Notes under the pieces: generated by a model | Told to the model about the DNA's origin: nothing | Database searches by the model: none | What the model saw: only the letters and a program-made list of their open reading frames with translations | From: Typha latifolia | Taxonomy: Eukaryota > Streptophyta > Magnoliopsida > Poales > Typhaceae | Reading direction: 5' to 3' | DNA: 64,000 nucleotides | Assembly: GCA_019914945.1 (NCBI GenBank) | Contig: CM034100.1 | Coordinates: 6,833,209-6,897,208 of the forward strand | Translations under genes and position numbers: made by a program | Part shown: piece after piece, positions 34,058 through 44,994 of the stretch | Layout of the letters: every line of letters starts with the position of its first letter | How positions within the stretch are numbered: the first letter of the stretch is position 1

Positions 34058-34645
34058 TGTTAAGGACCGGACCAAGATGGGGATGGGTTAGTTATTTGGA
34101 TTGAAGGGAGGTCTTGATGGTGGTGGGAAGGAAGGAGAAGATGATATGTGGATGGGAGGCGAATATGGATGGGAATAGGATGAAGGGAAAGAAGGGGTCG
34201 CTCTAGAAGAAGTAGGATTGCGACAAACGAGGAGGATGGTCTAACTAATGGAGGTTAGGTGACAATGTGAAGATAGGGCAAGAAGGAAGAAGGAGAGATA
34301 GAGAGAGATAGGAGAAGAAAATATGATTTCATAACATAACCCCACTAGGGTGCACTCCACAATACTTAGAGGCTACCATTTGGACTCAAACAATAGTAAT
34401 AAAACCCTAAAAACAAAGTGTTCTCGCCGTGGTTTGTTTGAACACGCCTAAGGCCGTCCGAATGCAGATTTTCCATTCTCTGTAATTGCGAATGTGTGCA
34501 GGCGTTCAAATTGGCGTGTTTGAATAGGCTCGAGGTTATTTGAATGTACAATTCCTATTCTCTATATCCCTAACAAAAACTTTATTTTTCTTTCAAAATA
34601 AATTTATTTCAATTGATATAATCTGATCCAACTCTAGTTGTATCA
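34058..34645 (-). mobile_element. Element F 5' LTR (588 bp)
   Basis: Minus-strand ends TGATACAACTAGAG and CCGGTCCTTAACA. Inside, at 34420-34555, are degenerate copies of the GTTCGAA-type motifs (TGTTTGAACACGCC, GGCGTTCAAATTGGCG) and the phrase ATTCTCTGTAATTGCGAA, shared with the E3 LTR (61310-61345). It borders the degenerate primer-binding site. Confidence 0.75.
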
Positions 34646-36109
34646 ATGACGAACAACATGATCAATTATCTGCCACTGCAGACTAAAAATCTCAGTCATA
34701 AGCCCATCACATTGGTTAGTATGGCACATTGATAGTACCATTTAAGCTCTCGGCTCTACATCATCGCGCCACTGTGTAGAAATCATAAGTCATCGCTCAT
34801 GAAAGCCCTCACCCTGCGTCATTGTGTACTACTAAGTCTACGTCATTCTACCTGTCTTTCTATTTTAAACACCCTAAAGGGTATGACTCTCATTTATCTA
34901 TAGTAAATTATCCATCGCTTAGCCAAACGGCTACCTGATTGTTTGTGATCAACAAATCGAGACCTTAGGCATGGGCTCTAATATATATGTAAGTATAATA
35001 ATATCCCCCGCCCCTAACCCTAGCTGGGGAGGTGTTGGGTACTATCAAGATGGAGTAGTCACCTTTTTATGGTCGTGCACGTGTGCAAATGGCATAATAT
35101 TCTACAGCACAATAAGCATAATGTAACACACATCATTATCATATTTTGTAAGCTAACACACATGTTCATACTCAATAAATATACGTAGAAATCATAATAT
35201 GCAAAATCTTACAACACAATAAAATAAAATTATCATGCATGACGTGCAATAATAACGGTAAGGAAAACGTATGCACATACATGCTACGAATGTGATGATG
35301 TCATAAGATAAGTTATTTTATTTCTTACACAACTCCTAGATTATAGAAGTTTCACTTGTCTGAACCGTTTTTTTAATACTACCCGCCACTACTTCATAGG
35401 ATCATCCTCATAGGGTACGAAGTCCACCTTGATAAGGAAGTAAATAAAAAGCATAAGCACAATATTTCTATCACTAATTAGTTAAATAATCTTACTGACG
35501 TTCACTACAAGATTGGGTAGGTCCATCTCATAATTCCTAACTTTATTAATCAGGTAGGGCTGAGCTGGTACAGCTATATTAAGGCCTGACGTGTTATTAA
35601 ACATAATAAAAAATATTCTCCTCAAATTATCGTTCAAATCGCTATTATCAAAATTACAAAAGATAACATAGGCAACATTTATTAATAAGCTTTATTAAAT
35701 AATACAACTTGCTTAATATCATTATCCTAGATTGATTTGTGTTAATTCTCCGGTAGGAGCAATTAATATAGATATACCTAGACCACTGACTCATTTGATA
35801 AAATTGAATTAACCTAAAACTATAATTAGCAAATGGTAATATCCAATTAGAGCTAGTTCTTGTTATGAGCTATTTGTAACGGCACTCTCAAGCTACGGTC
35901 TAATTTCTTAAAATTAATTTATAAAATAATTAATGTAGCGAACACTACTATTAGCTAGAAAAATAAGATTAATTAAGGCTCATGGTTGCCAGCACAAAAA
36001 ATAATTAATATGACTTAAAATAATTTAAAGAGATAATTACACTCTAATTACTCTATCTAGCTAGCACAAAGCTAAAAAAGAAACCCACCAAAAAATTGCC
36101 CAAAGCCCA
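34646..36109. other. No gene recognised; AT-rich, probably old LTR sequence
   Basis: No open frame of note. The composition, long AT-rich runs and scattered short resemblances to H LTRs in reverse (for example GTCCACCTTGATAAGG at about 35423) suggest decayed retroelement sequence, but I could not align it convincingly. Confidence 0.3.
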
Positions 36110-37020
36110 CTGACTATGACCGGCTAACCCTATGGGATCCTACCGCCATTGCCGCCATAGCTCCCACTCTCTCTGTCTCTCTCCCCTCCAATCAACCTCT
36201 CTTTCTTTCTATCTCTTAGATAGCCAGCACACGTGGAACCCCCATTCCACCCTCATCGAGCAGCCGATGTCGGTGAACCTCCTCTCTCCTCCTATCTCAT
36301 CTTCTCTATTCTTTTCTCTCTTTCTCTCTCTCTCTTTCCTTTTCTTTGGCTTGGATTCGCGAAACCCCTTCCTCTCCTCCTCTTATTCTTCTCTTCTTCC
36401 TTTTCTTCCTTTCTTCTTTTTCCTCGATTTTTTCTTTTGTTGCAACAATGCTGGTGTTAGGTTGAGCCTAGCATTGTGATATTGTATGAGATATTATTTA
36501 TTATTTCTATGCCTAAGTAAAGACTACTTAGCTCCTAACTAATCAAGCTAGAGTGTTAAAATTAGATTTTTGTCTATAATTTTATTCTTATTTACTAAAT
36601 GTATATATAGCCCTTTTATTTTATTCTATAATTTCATAGTTAGACTATTTGTATATAGAAAGAGTAACCCTTCTATTCTTGCTTTATAACTGACATTTTA
36701 TAGAAAAATGTATATTTATAATATTAAAATTTTATTTCTAATGTAAATCTTGTTAGTTAGTAAAAATAAAAATATAACTCTAATCCTAATAAATTATCAT
36801 ATTTTATAAGAATGGATTCTAATTGGAATAAATAATTAACTTTATATTATCTAAATATTTTCAGATCTCAAACTCCTTATTTGAGATTCCGTGAACCTTG
36901 CTAGTGAGTTGACACTCGGTTGACGGACATGATAAATACGTGTTTTGTATCTTTCTGATCAGACTGTGAGTAATTTTAGCACCTAGAGAGCTTTCCCCAT
37001 ATTATGGTATATTACATATT

Positions 37021-38124
37021 AGGGAAATTTGTATATAACACCCTGCCTTTTAGCTAAATTTGCATTTACACCCTACATTTTCACTATTTGCAGATCTAGC
37101 CTTATGATTCAATTAATATTTGCAGAAAACACCCTGCTGTTAGTTCTGTTAGCTTAACTTAACCAAACTTCACGGTTAAGTTAACTACACTAATATGATT
37201 ATCAAAATACCCTCGTCTAAGTTACCCAACATATACATAATTTAACCCAAACCCAACCCAACCTAACCCAACCTAACCCAGCCTAACCTAACCTAACCTA
37301 ACTTAACCTAACCAAGCTTAACCCAACGAATACCCAAATCTATCTCAGATTTTAGAAAACCCTCAATGCGATCATTGTTAATGGTGGATCTCTGGCTGCT
37401 CTTCTCAGTTGTAGTAGGTTGCGCTATCTTCTTATCGGTTGTCTAGTTGGCCACTCTCCACTAAAGTTGGTGACGCTCTCTCTCCTGGCTAAGTCTCCGG
37501 CTAGTCGTCTCTTTTCACAGAGGTGAAGGTTAGTAATGAGAGGGTTTATTGTCTTCCTCGCTAGATCTTCCATTAGATTTGGGAAAAGTAATGTTATAAA
37601 TCATTTGGTCTTATACTGCGCAAATAGGGAAAAATAATGTTGTAAAGCATCTTTCCTACTGTCATATTTCTTATATGGTACCTACATACTACATTTAAGG
37701 ATGACATGTTTCTTGCTGTCAAGTTGTAGAGCATTTGGTCTTATATGATCCTTTTATTAATTGTATTTCTTGTATGATCCCCATAGAGTAATTAAATATT
37801 TGTTTCTGTTATCTCTGTAGTCTATATACGGTAAATAGTTTGTTGATGGGAAGAAGCTATAGGGTTTTGCCCTAAAAGAGAGGAAGAGAGAAGAAGTAGA
37901 AATATAGAGGAAGAAGAAGTATAAGGGTATTTTCTCATTTAAGAAAATTAATTATAAATTTGACGGAATATTCTCATCTGTCCAAACGGTGTTAGTTAAA
38001 ATCTAACCCATGGTATTTTTTGCAAATATTAATTGAATCATAGGGCTCGATCTGCAAATAGTGAAAACGTAGGGTGTAAATGCAAATTTAGCTAAAAGAC
38101 AAGGTGTTATATACAAATTTCCCT
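37021..38124. mobile_element. 1.1 kb terminal-inverted-repeat element (Mutator-like, non-autonomous)
   Basis: The left end AGGGAAATTTGTATATAACA is the exact inverse of the right end, and the inverted match extends for about 115 bases with few changes (through the TTTGCAGATC and CAATTAATATTTGCA blocks). Target duplications ACATATT flank it at 37014-37020 and 38125-38131. A long TIR with a duplication in this size range suggests a Mutator-like MITE. The 7-bp duplication is shorter than the usual 9, so the superfamily is inferred. No transposase frame is present. Confidence 0.85.
37250..37325. repeat. Telomere-like AACCTAACC array inside the TIR element
   Basis: About 75 bases of CCCAACCTAACC and CCTAACCTAACC words. 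Plant telomere repeat is CCCTAAA, so this is related but not canonical. Confidence 0.75.
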
Positions 38125-39049
38125 ACATATTATGTATACGCATTCTGTTTTGGCTTCCAGATGACTTGTATGATCCTATATAAAGAAAATTATAATTGAG
38201 AATATTTTATCATTCATTTGATTAGAATGATCTTGAATATAAATATGCTAATGATATATATAGATGATAAGAGATGAATAGATTATTTATACTTTATGTC
38301 AAGTGGATCTGAAGCATAAAAATGCATTTGATAGATATATAATTGGAGGCTGCATTGTATTATATTTCTCTTAATTTTTTTACCACCTAAATTCTTGAGT
38401 TGCATGATCTATTGTAATACTGGATAAATGCATATGATTTGTCATTTAGAAAAAAAAATTATGAAATTTGATTGATAGAAGTGAAAGAAATAATTATGAC
38501 ATGCTTGGTGGATGATTGATCACTTGATATATTCACAATCATGTGGCCATACATTCGAAATCATTAATCTGTGTGCAAAACAGATATTCAAATATATATT
38601 ATTTGCTAGGGCAAATATGGCGAGTTATTCGCACATAATTTCTATCAGCTAAAAGGGTGCCCAATCTGGATTGATGTTGATACCCTTAGTTGATGATAAT
38701 GCATGCTCTGAGCCTTTGAGCATGATGATAAGATCAAGTATCGGGTGTGGACCATGCAAGTTTCTAGTATGATAATGTTATTCAAAGATAACTTTAATGA
38801 TTGAGATATTGAAAAATGCATATGATTCTATTATCATTTGATATATATATATATAGTATTCAATTGGTCATCATGCTTCATTGTAGTTGCATTTGTTATC
38901 ATAGTATAGTCATGAGCGACATGCATCATATGTGATATATTTAAGAGAGTTATGATGATGGTATGACTAGAGATTTATTTATATATTATCGAGAATTATA
39001 TACTTGATTAGGTATACTATGGCTAAGAGGTCTTATATTACTCGTGCAA

Positions 39050-40555
39050 TCAACATGAGGGCGGGAGTTTTTCCTTTAAATACTTGGGATCTAGATCTCC
39101 CCAAATCAATTGTTGATTAAGGACTATGAGGATTTTCTGTCCAAAATCTATCAGACTGGAAAAAAGTAAACCTTACTCAGCCAAAAAGAATCACACTTAT
39201 TAATTATGTCCTAAACTCAATGCCCATTTCTTTAATGTCCTCAACTTAGACAACCCTCGCAGTTGCTGATTGGATAGCAAAATTATCTCAAAACTTCCTT
39301 TGGAACAATAAAAGGTCCAGCCACAGCCTGCACTTGGTCGGTTAGGACACTGTTACCAAACCTAAGTGTGATGGGGCCTTGCTATTAGGGATATCCGAAC
39401 CATCCATAGGTCTCTCATTGCTAATAGTGTCTAGCGTATCCTCAATAAGGATCTTATTTCACAGGTTTGAGGTATGACCGTAAGATATAGGACCCCTTAT
39501 TCTTGGTTTTATAAAAAGCCTAATAAGTGTTCCTAGAATTGGACGCTTATTTTGCTGGCCACGAATGAGCTCAAGGGTGTGTTGATAAGGATGATTTGTA
39601 ATAGTAAATTCATTGATATTTGATAGGATCCTTGGGTTGGCCCCACTCATCTAGATCGTTGGCCCACTTTTATTAATATGAGCCCTATGGCCTCCATCAC
39701 TAAGATCCCTCAACTTATGACAAACAGTCTCCATCACCAAGATCCCTCAACTTATGACAAACAACGATTGGAACTTACATCTCATCTCTAGTCTTTTCGG
39801 GGTGCACCTTCTTAACGTAATCACTAACATCAATATTCTTATTTGTGATCTCTAACTACTAGATGGAATGCCAAATAATGAAAAAAATCTGGTTCCAAGG
39901 TTGTATGAAGGTTCTTCTCTGGCACATTTGGGAATATAGAAACAAATTTCACTTTAGTAATGATCGAGAAGATATCCAAAAAGTTTGGTTACGTACTTTA
40001 TCTCTCTAACTACTGATTATTATGCTCAGTTATTTGTTGACCGAATGAAACCAACTCCAATTGTGATGGGTCCTATGTGAACAGCTCCTAGGTGACAAGG
40101 TTCCAATAGCCTAGTGACATTGCAACTATTGCGGGGTGCATGTGTGCTCGCTGCATGTTGTCGCTAATTGCAGAAGCATTGGCTATAAGGGAGGGGTTGC
40201 TCAGCATACAACATAAGAACTAGACCAACCTGTGGATCGAAATAGATTGTTCCATGCTAGCCTTATTTTGTAGGATGGAAATAAGTCAACTTGGTCTATA
40301 AATTCTATTATCGATGACATTTACCATCTAACTCACAATTATCAAAATTGTAAAGCTAGTCATACAAATCGGGAAGCTAACCACACCACGGATTGGCTTG
40401 CTAACAATGGTAGGAGCTTAGGCTTTGGGTGTACTTGTGATGTGGGGATACCCAGTATAGCTTATGCATATTTTGGTCTTCAATGCTTTTGGAGATTGTT
40501 ATAATTGTTTGGTCAATCTATAAAATCTTTTCTTTCTCAAAAAATAAATAAATTA
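39050..40555 (+). pseudogene. LINE (non-LTR retrotransposon) 3' fragment: end of reverse transcriptase to RNase H
   Basis: Plus-strand reading across shifting frames gives DYEDFLSKIYQTGK, then RITLINYVLNSMPISLMS, then LSQNFLWNNKRSSHSLHLVG and VTKPKCDGALL: the 'R-x-T-L-I-x-x-V-L-x-x-x-P-x-Y-x-M-S ... F-L-W ... W-x-x-x-x-x-P-K-x-x-G-G' pattern of plant L1-type LINEs. Later come CMKVLLWHIWEYRNKFHFSN and an RNase H region (NCDGSYVN; LSLIAEALAIREGL; HTNREANHTTDWLANNGRS). The sequence ends in TTTCTCAAAAAATAAATAAA, an A-rich tail expected at a LINE 3' end. Stops and shifts are frequent. It is 5' truncated, as is common for LINEs. Confidence 0.75.
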
Positions 40556-42675
40556 TAGCTAATATTATAAATTTAATTTATGCAAATATTCCAAGTAATA
40601 ATTCTTTTGATTTTTATCTTTACTCTTCGTTTAGAAGAAAAATATGAGAAGATATCTTTAAATGAGAGAAGGAAATCAAAGAAGGGAGAATATTTGACAA
40701 AGAATCAAATAAGTGAGAGGGCCTCGAGTTGCATTAAGGTATCAAGTCACCTCTAATTGTGCCCTTGTGATCTTAATAACAAAAGAAACTGGGCAATTGG
40801 CCAAAGTTCGGCCAATGGTATCATAGGTAGCAACTACGACCAAAGACCAAAGTTGAGAGAGATATTTGTAACAAAGAATTAATGTTTAGCAAATAGTACC
40901 TTAGTTCCAGAGGTATTTTTACAAATAGTGATATAAATATAGAGTGATTTTTTTTTAATATATACCTTTTTAAAAATTTTAGAATTTTATAAATCACACC
41001 CTATATTATACATATGTGATTCATAACCTCTCTTTGAGAATTTTATAACCTGACCTCTCACCGAGTAAGGATAAATTGAATAAGATGAGGGGAAAGAAGA
41101 AGAAGAGGAGGGGAAATGGGAGATAGAAAAGATGTTGGCGACGGCGTAAGATGATTTGGTTTAGGGATGGTTGACGAGTAGAGAGGAGGAGAGGGGGCAG
41201 TGGATTTAGTTAATATTAGTTAGTCAAATAATACTAGGATATTAAATAAAAATTATATTAAAAAAAAGAGTCGAATTACAAATTTTTTAAAATAGAACGT
41301 AAATCACAAAATAAAACAGGTGAAATATAAAATTTTCTAAATTCTCTTATTTGTACCCCCCATCATAAAGTTGATATTTGCCATGGATAATGGCGGGGTC
41401 CACTATTGAGGCATGGCTTGTTCGCCCACAATTAGTCCAATGTATATCTATTAGATCCGAATTTCCGTTTTAATTCCTCTTCCAATTCTCTAAATTACAG
41501 ACTACTTTCCTAAACAAAAGCACTCAATTAGAGAAGAATGCAATAGTAAAAAAAGTTTTTAATTTAATTGTTGCATACAAGACCAAAAAAATAAAAAAAC
41601 TTGTAATTTTTCCGATCTCCAACAGAAGAAAAAATTAGTTTGAGAGGCAAAATTATAACTTATAGGCATGAAATGGATCACCCCCAAAATTATTGTTGGA
41701 CTAGACTAAGCCAGATTGGGTTCAAGAGCGACCAAACTTCAACCCTCTTCTTCCCTCAAAAGAACCAAACCACTCTAGAATCATTTGAAAGAAAATAATC
41801 AAACAGACAACCTCCAAAAAAAAAAAAAAACTAGCTAACTGTAAGTAAGTTTACAGGGAATTTATTAGAATAGGTTGGTGGACCGTGGACGTGATGCCAA
41901 TCTTTATTCAATACATTACACAAAACTTACAGCACTAATTAATTTCTCCGCCATTTGCATTTGTTTGATGATTTATTCGGTAGAGATCTAATTGTTCCAA
42001 TTATTATTTATTACTAGTAGATAGGCGATCCAGCATTTTATTTAGAGAGAAAGAGACGAGAGATTATATCAATCATAGAAAATTGATAGAGAAAAAACCG
42101 GTTGTATATCAGAGTCAAACCGATGACCATCGGATTACAAACGTCCAAGTAATGCCAAAAAATTAATAAAAAAAAATCAAGTTGGCTTTGACCATGTGCC
42201 ATATAGTTGTCAAGATATCTATGATAATAAATTAAATATAAAAATTAATCTCACTCTATATTATAAATATTATTTATTAAAATTATATCTTATATCACAT
42301 ACTAATTTAATTTACTAATTTATCATCGATATTTTTTCTATTAACTTAATTTATATCAAATCAAAAGATAAAAATAAGAATAATTAATTTTAAAATATGA
42401 AATATATATATTCTAAAATTGAACTTCATCCAAAAGTAAACGGGGCTAAACAAACATAAACAGCACAGCCTGGAACAAGCAACTATTCGCGCATATCTCC
42501 CCTAAACAATCCCCTCGAAGAACCAAACTATACTTCCTAAAAATAAAAATAAAAATTCCAACAGATCAATGGGAAAATAGAACGAACTAATAATACATGC
42601 AACCAAGATCAATCATCTCAAACTGTAAGTTCTCAATTACAAACACATAACCAAAAAATTTAAATAAAAAAAAAA
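40556..42675. other. No gene recognised; AT-rich, includes TAXIMIN downstream region
   Basis: Mostly AT-rich without coding signal. At 40960-41345 the two ends show weak inverted similarity (TTTTATAAATCACACC and GTAAATCACAAAATAAAA), possibly an old MITE. The last 100-200 bases before 42676 should include the 3' untranslated region of the minus-strand peptide gene. I see no clear polyadenylation signal to place its end. Confidence 0.35.
42090..42165 (-). repeat. tRNA-derived (SINE-like) relic
   Basis: On the minus strand TGGCATTACTTGG resembles an RNA polymerase III A box with mismatches. About 30 bases further, GGTTTGACTCTG resembles a B box (GGTTCGANTCC), preceded by GTAATCCGATGGTCATC, which looks like a tRNA anticodon-arm to variable-loop sequence. 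Spacing fits a tRNA-derived SINE head; no functional tRNA fold is claimed. Confidence 0.4.
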
Positions 42676-42996
42676 CTAACAAGGGATCTGCTCAATGAAC
42701 CACTTGATAACTTTGACGGGGAGTTTTATGAGACCGACGGCGAGATTCGCAAGGCCAGCGCAGCAGATGCAGCACGGGCAGACGCAACTCACGGCACTCC
42801 TGCATTGCCAAGAACACAAACAAAACTTTTAACACAAACGAAATTCAACTAAAAATTTAGTTTACAGATTTTAGGGCGGGGGGGGGGGAGTTACGGACCC
42901 GATTAACCAGACGACGGCGCCGACGAGGGACAGCGCCAAGGCGAGGACGGCGAACGGCAATCCGATCAAGAACCCAAGCGGCCGGCATTCGCCCAT
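42676..42996 (-). CDS. TAX1-like: TAXIMIN-type cysteine-rich signalling peptide
   Basis: Two exons on the minus strand, 42996-42899 and 42799-42676, join to a 73-residue protein starting [15 protein letters not shown] and ending [10 protein letters not shown] hydrophobic N-terminal helix (about residues 8-33, [20 protein letters not shown]) is followed by a cysteine cluster ([10 protein letters not shown], residues 37-46), a [15 protein letters not shown] stretch and a terminal IPC. The [11 protein letters not shown] start, the C-x-C-P-C-C cluster and the C-terminal IPC are the signature of plant TAXIMIN peptides (73 residues in Arabidopsis TAX1, from memory), described as secreted or membrane-associated signalling peptides affecting lateral organ separation and, in yew, taxane metabolism. 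The start is the only in-frame ATG giving the conserved N-terminus. The intron (42800-42898) is 99 bases, donor GTCCGT, acceptor GCAG. Coding sequence is GC-rich, unlike the surroundings. Confidence in family is high; role here is inferred. Confidence 0.9.
42800..42898 (-). other. Intron of the TAXIMIN-type gene
   Basis: Phase-2 intron of 99 bases with donor GTCCGTAACT and acceptor GGCAATGCAG. Only this junction keeps the conserved reading (IG-SAVSC) in frame. A run of ten G on the plus strand (42879-42888; C10 in the transcript) lies ten bases after the donor. Confidence 0.8.
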
Positions 42997-43330
42997 GGCT
43001 CCTTCTTTGCTTTCCTTCTCTTTCTCTTCTACGCAGACGAGGGTCAGAGGAGAGAAAAAGGAAGAAACTGTAAACGAGAGAGAAAGAGAGGTAACTGAAG
43101 GGAAGTGGGCTTTGGATTATAAAAGTTTGAGTGGACGAAATTACCCTTACGGGAGAGGGGGGAAGGCGCTGAGAAGGAGGGGTTAATTGTGGAAATAAAC
43201 TTGCCGGCTCGGGTTCGTTGACCCGGTTTCGAAGGTGGGAGCGGGCAGGTAGGAAGTTTCAGTAGTGGGTTCAGTCATTGGTTCGGATACGACCGGGTCA
43301 GCGCGAGGGGTGCCCGCTAAGGCTGACCGT
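42997..43330 (-). promoter_or_regulatory. 5' leader and proximal promoter region of the TAXIMIN-type gene
   Basis: Upstream in minus sense is a purine-rich leader (GAAGGAAAGCAAAGAAGGAGCC before the ATG is split by pyrimidine runs), then CTTTTATAATCC at about 43115-43127, a weak TATA-like element, then a GC-rich segment to 43330 containing GACCCGG and GGGCGGGC-like words. This is inferred from position only. Confidence 0.35.
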
Positions 43331-43805
43331 GAAGACTTTTTCTTTCTCTTTTCATACCTTTTTTTGTAGTCATTTTATAGGATTGGCAATGATTTTTCTT
43401 TTTCAAATATCAGAATTGTCAGTATATTAATTGTTCTTTTAATTTAACCCATTGAGTTTATATGTGTAGCTGACCAACTTCGTGAAAACCAAATCTACTG
43501 AGGTTCACAGTACTTTTAGTTTTAATATTACTTATTATGCATAACCTAATATTCATCGTTATGAAGCATACTTGTACTCATGTGTAATACGATATCATCA
43601 AACATCAAAATATAATAAAATAATCATAAAAAACTTAGATACATAATAAATATATTATTCTTCATGACAAAAATCAACAGAGATATCGATACGGTAACAA
43701 GAATCGATCATATGACGAAGATGTGATAGCTTATGAAACTTCGCCTACAAAGATATTACTATAAGCAATCACAATCATTGTAAATCTCTCACGATGGTTG
43801 CCTCT
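43331..43805. other. No gene recognised; AT-rich spacer
   Basis: No open frame or repeat that I can assign. Confidence 0.3.
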
Positions 43806-44030
43806 GTTAGAGAAAAAAAAAACAGATAGAATCACTTTTATAAGGAAACTTATATAATCCTATTCCAAATAAATTAGGATAGATTTTACATTTCGGATTT
43901 AATTTTTTATTTATTCCTTATCTTCGTTCTTTCTATGATTGTGCTCTTCTTGTATCTATTCAGGTGATACTTAAAACTAATAATGAAATAAGGCAATTAT
44001 TTATTCTTTCTTATTTTCTTTATAGTATCA
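43806..44030 (+). mobile_element. Probable 5' LTR of a Ty1/copia element
   Basis: Begins TGTTAGAGAAAA and runs about 225 bases to TTCTTTATAG, immediately followed by TATCAAAGCCAGAGGC, close to the tRNA-Met primer-binding site core TATCAGAGCC. The last LTR bases are not a clean CA, so the boundary is approximate. Confidence 0.5.
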
Positions 44031-44113
44031 AAGCCAGAGGCTAAAATCATCTCTCATCATTCTTCTTATTCTTTTTTCTTCTCTCTTTTTACTTCAAAAT
44101 AATCCTCGATCAA

Positions 44114-44440
44114 TGATGTCTTCAGCATTTAATGTGGAAAATTTTATTACCCTACAATTGAATCATGACAACTATCATTTGTGAAAAGAATAAATTTTTA
44201 TTTTGGCTGAGAGCCAAGATCTTGCAAGAATTCTCATTGGATCACAAGTTGCTCCTAGTGAGTTTGTTAGTATTGTCCTAAAGCCTCTCCTGATGGACAT
44301 ATGGCAACGAATTCTGATTTTACTACTTGACGATAAAATGATCTAATGCTTCATAGACTAGATAATTGAAATCTTCACTAATAAAGCACTTGACTTTGTG
44401 GTTGGTCTTGACATAGCAGCAAAGATTTGGACAATACTTC
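44114..44440 (+). pseudogene. Ty1/copia gag N-terminal fragment
   Basis: Starting ATGATGTCTTCAGC, the frame gives SAFNVENFITLQLNHDNYHL followed by a stop where tryptophan is expected, then IFILAESQDLARILIGSQ. This is the copia gag start 'F-x-x-L-x-x-x-N-Y-x-x-W ... L-x-x-x-x-L-x-x-x-x-x-G'. NSDFTT and MLHRLDN follow with frameshifts. The rest of the element is absent; a serine/proline-rich low-complexity segment (44450-44690) follows. Confidence 0.55.
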
Positions 44441-44684
44441 CAAAGAAGTGAGTGGTGACCAACCGTCTTCCTCTTCATCGCCTGTTGGCCTTCTCCTCCA
44501 TCGATAAGCCATCACCACCTTCTCCTCCATTGGCCTCCTCATCCTCCATTGACAAGCCCTCGCCACCTTCTCTATCGACCTCTTCCCTTTTCTCATTCTT
44601 CTTTGGCAAGCCATCTCCTCCTCCTTTTCCTTTGACCCCCTCATCCTCTATCGATCTCCTCCTCCTCTTCTTATCAAGCTCGGG

Positions 44685-44835
44685 CTCAGGTTAGGCTTGG
44701 TCTAGCTCGGCTCAAGCTTAGCTCAAGTTGAGCTAAGCCGAGCCTAAATATCAAATTACAACTCAAAATTAATTTCAAACCGAGCCTAAGCTAGAGCCAG
44801 ATGGCTCAGACTCGACTCATTTACACCCCTAATTA
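44685..44835. repeat. GAGC/GCTCGG-rich repeat, third copy
   Basis: GGCTTGGTCTAGCTCGGCTC, GTTGAGCTAAGCCGAGCC and the terminal CATTTACACCCCTAAT, which reads in reverse as the ATTAGGGGTGTAAATG end of this common plant repeat. Same family as 8836-9495. Confidence 0.6.
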
Positions 44836-44994
44836 CACCGACACTCCCTGAACTATACTCAATTTTTATATGGACCCCTAAACTACCTTTTGTTATAATG
44901 TCCCCTTTAAACTTTAGATCAAAGTGAAATTACTAATGACCGTGACAAAAAGCACCTAATAACTATTATACCCCTAATAAGTATACACAACTTC

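Larger units (their letters stand above)
36110..39005 (+). mobile_element. Diverged long LTR of family H, copy H3, split by a TIR element
   Basis: Landmarks follow H4 in order: a CT-rich block (36160-36440), a TTGCAACAATGCTGG segment, AAAGACTACTTAGCTCC near 36520, a TATTTTCAGATCTCAAACTCC block at 36855, CTTTCTGATCAGACTGTGAG at 36950, then after the insertion GCATGATGATAAGATC at 38720 and GCGACATGCATCATATG at 38918. Both ends are lost: the left fades at about 36110 and the right stops at about 39005 against a LINE fragment. Open frames in the CT-rich block are artefacts. Confidence 0.65.

Noticed and set aside
40960..41345. Possible MITE with weak inverted ends
   Set aside because: The inverted similarity is short and AT-rich, and no target duplication was found.
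42995..43186. Plus-strand open frame overlapping the TAXIMIN start
   Set aside because: It is the antisense shadow of the leader and first codons of the minus-strand peptide gene and has no recognisable domain.
44378..44694. Serine/proline-rich frames on the plus strand and basic frames on the minus strand
   Set aside because: Low-complexity TCCTCC-type sequence without a recognisable domain or gene context.
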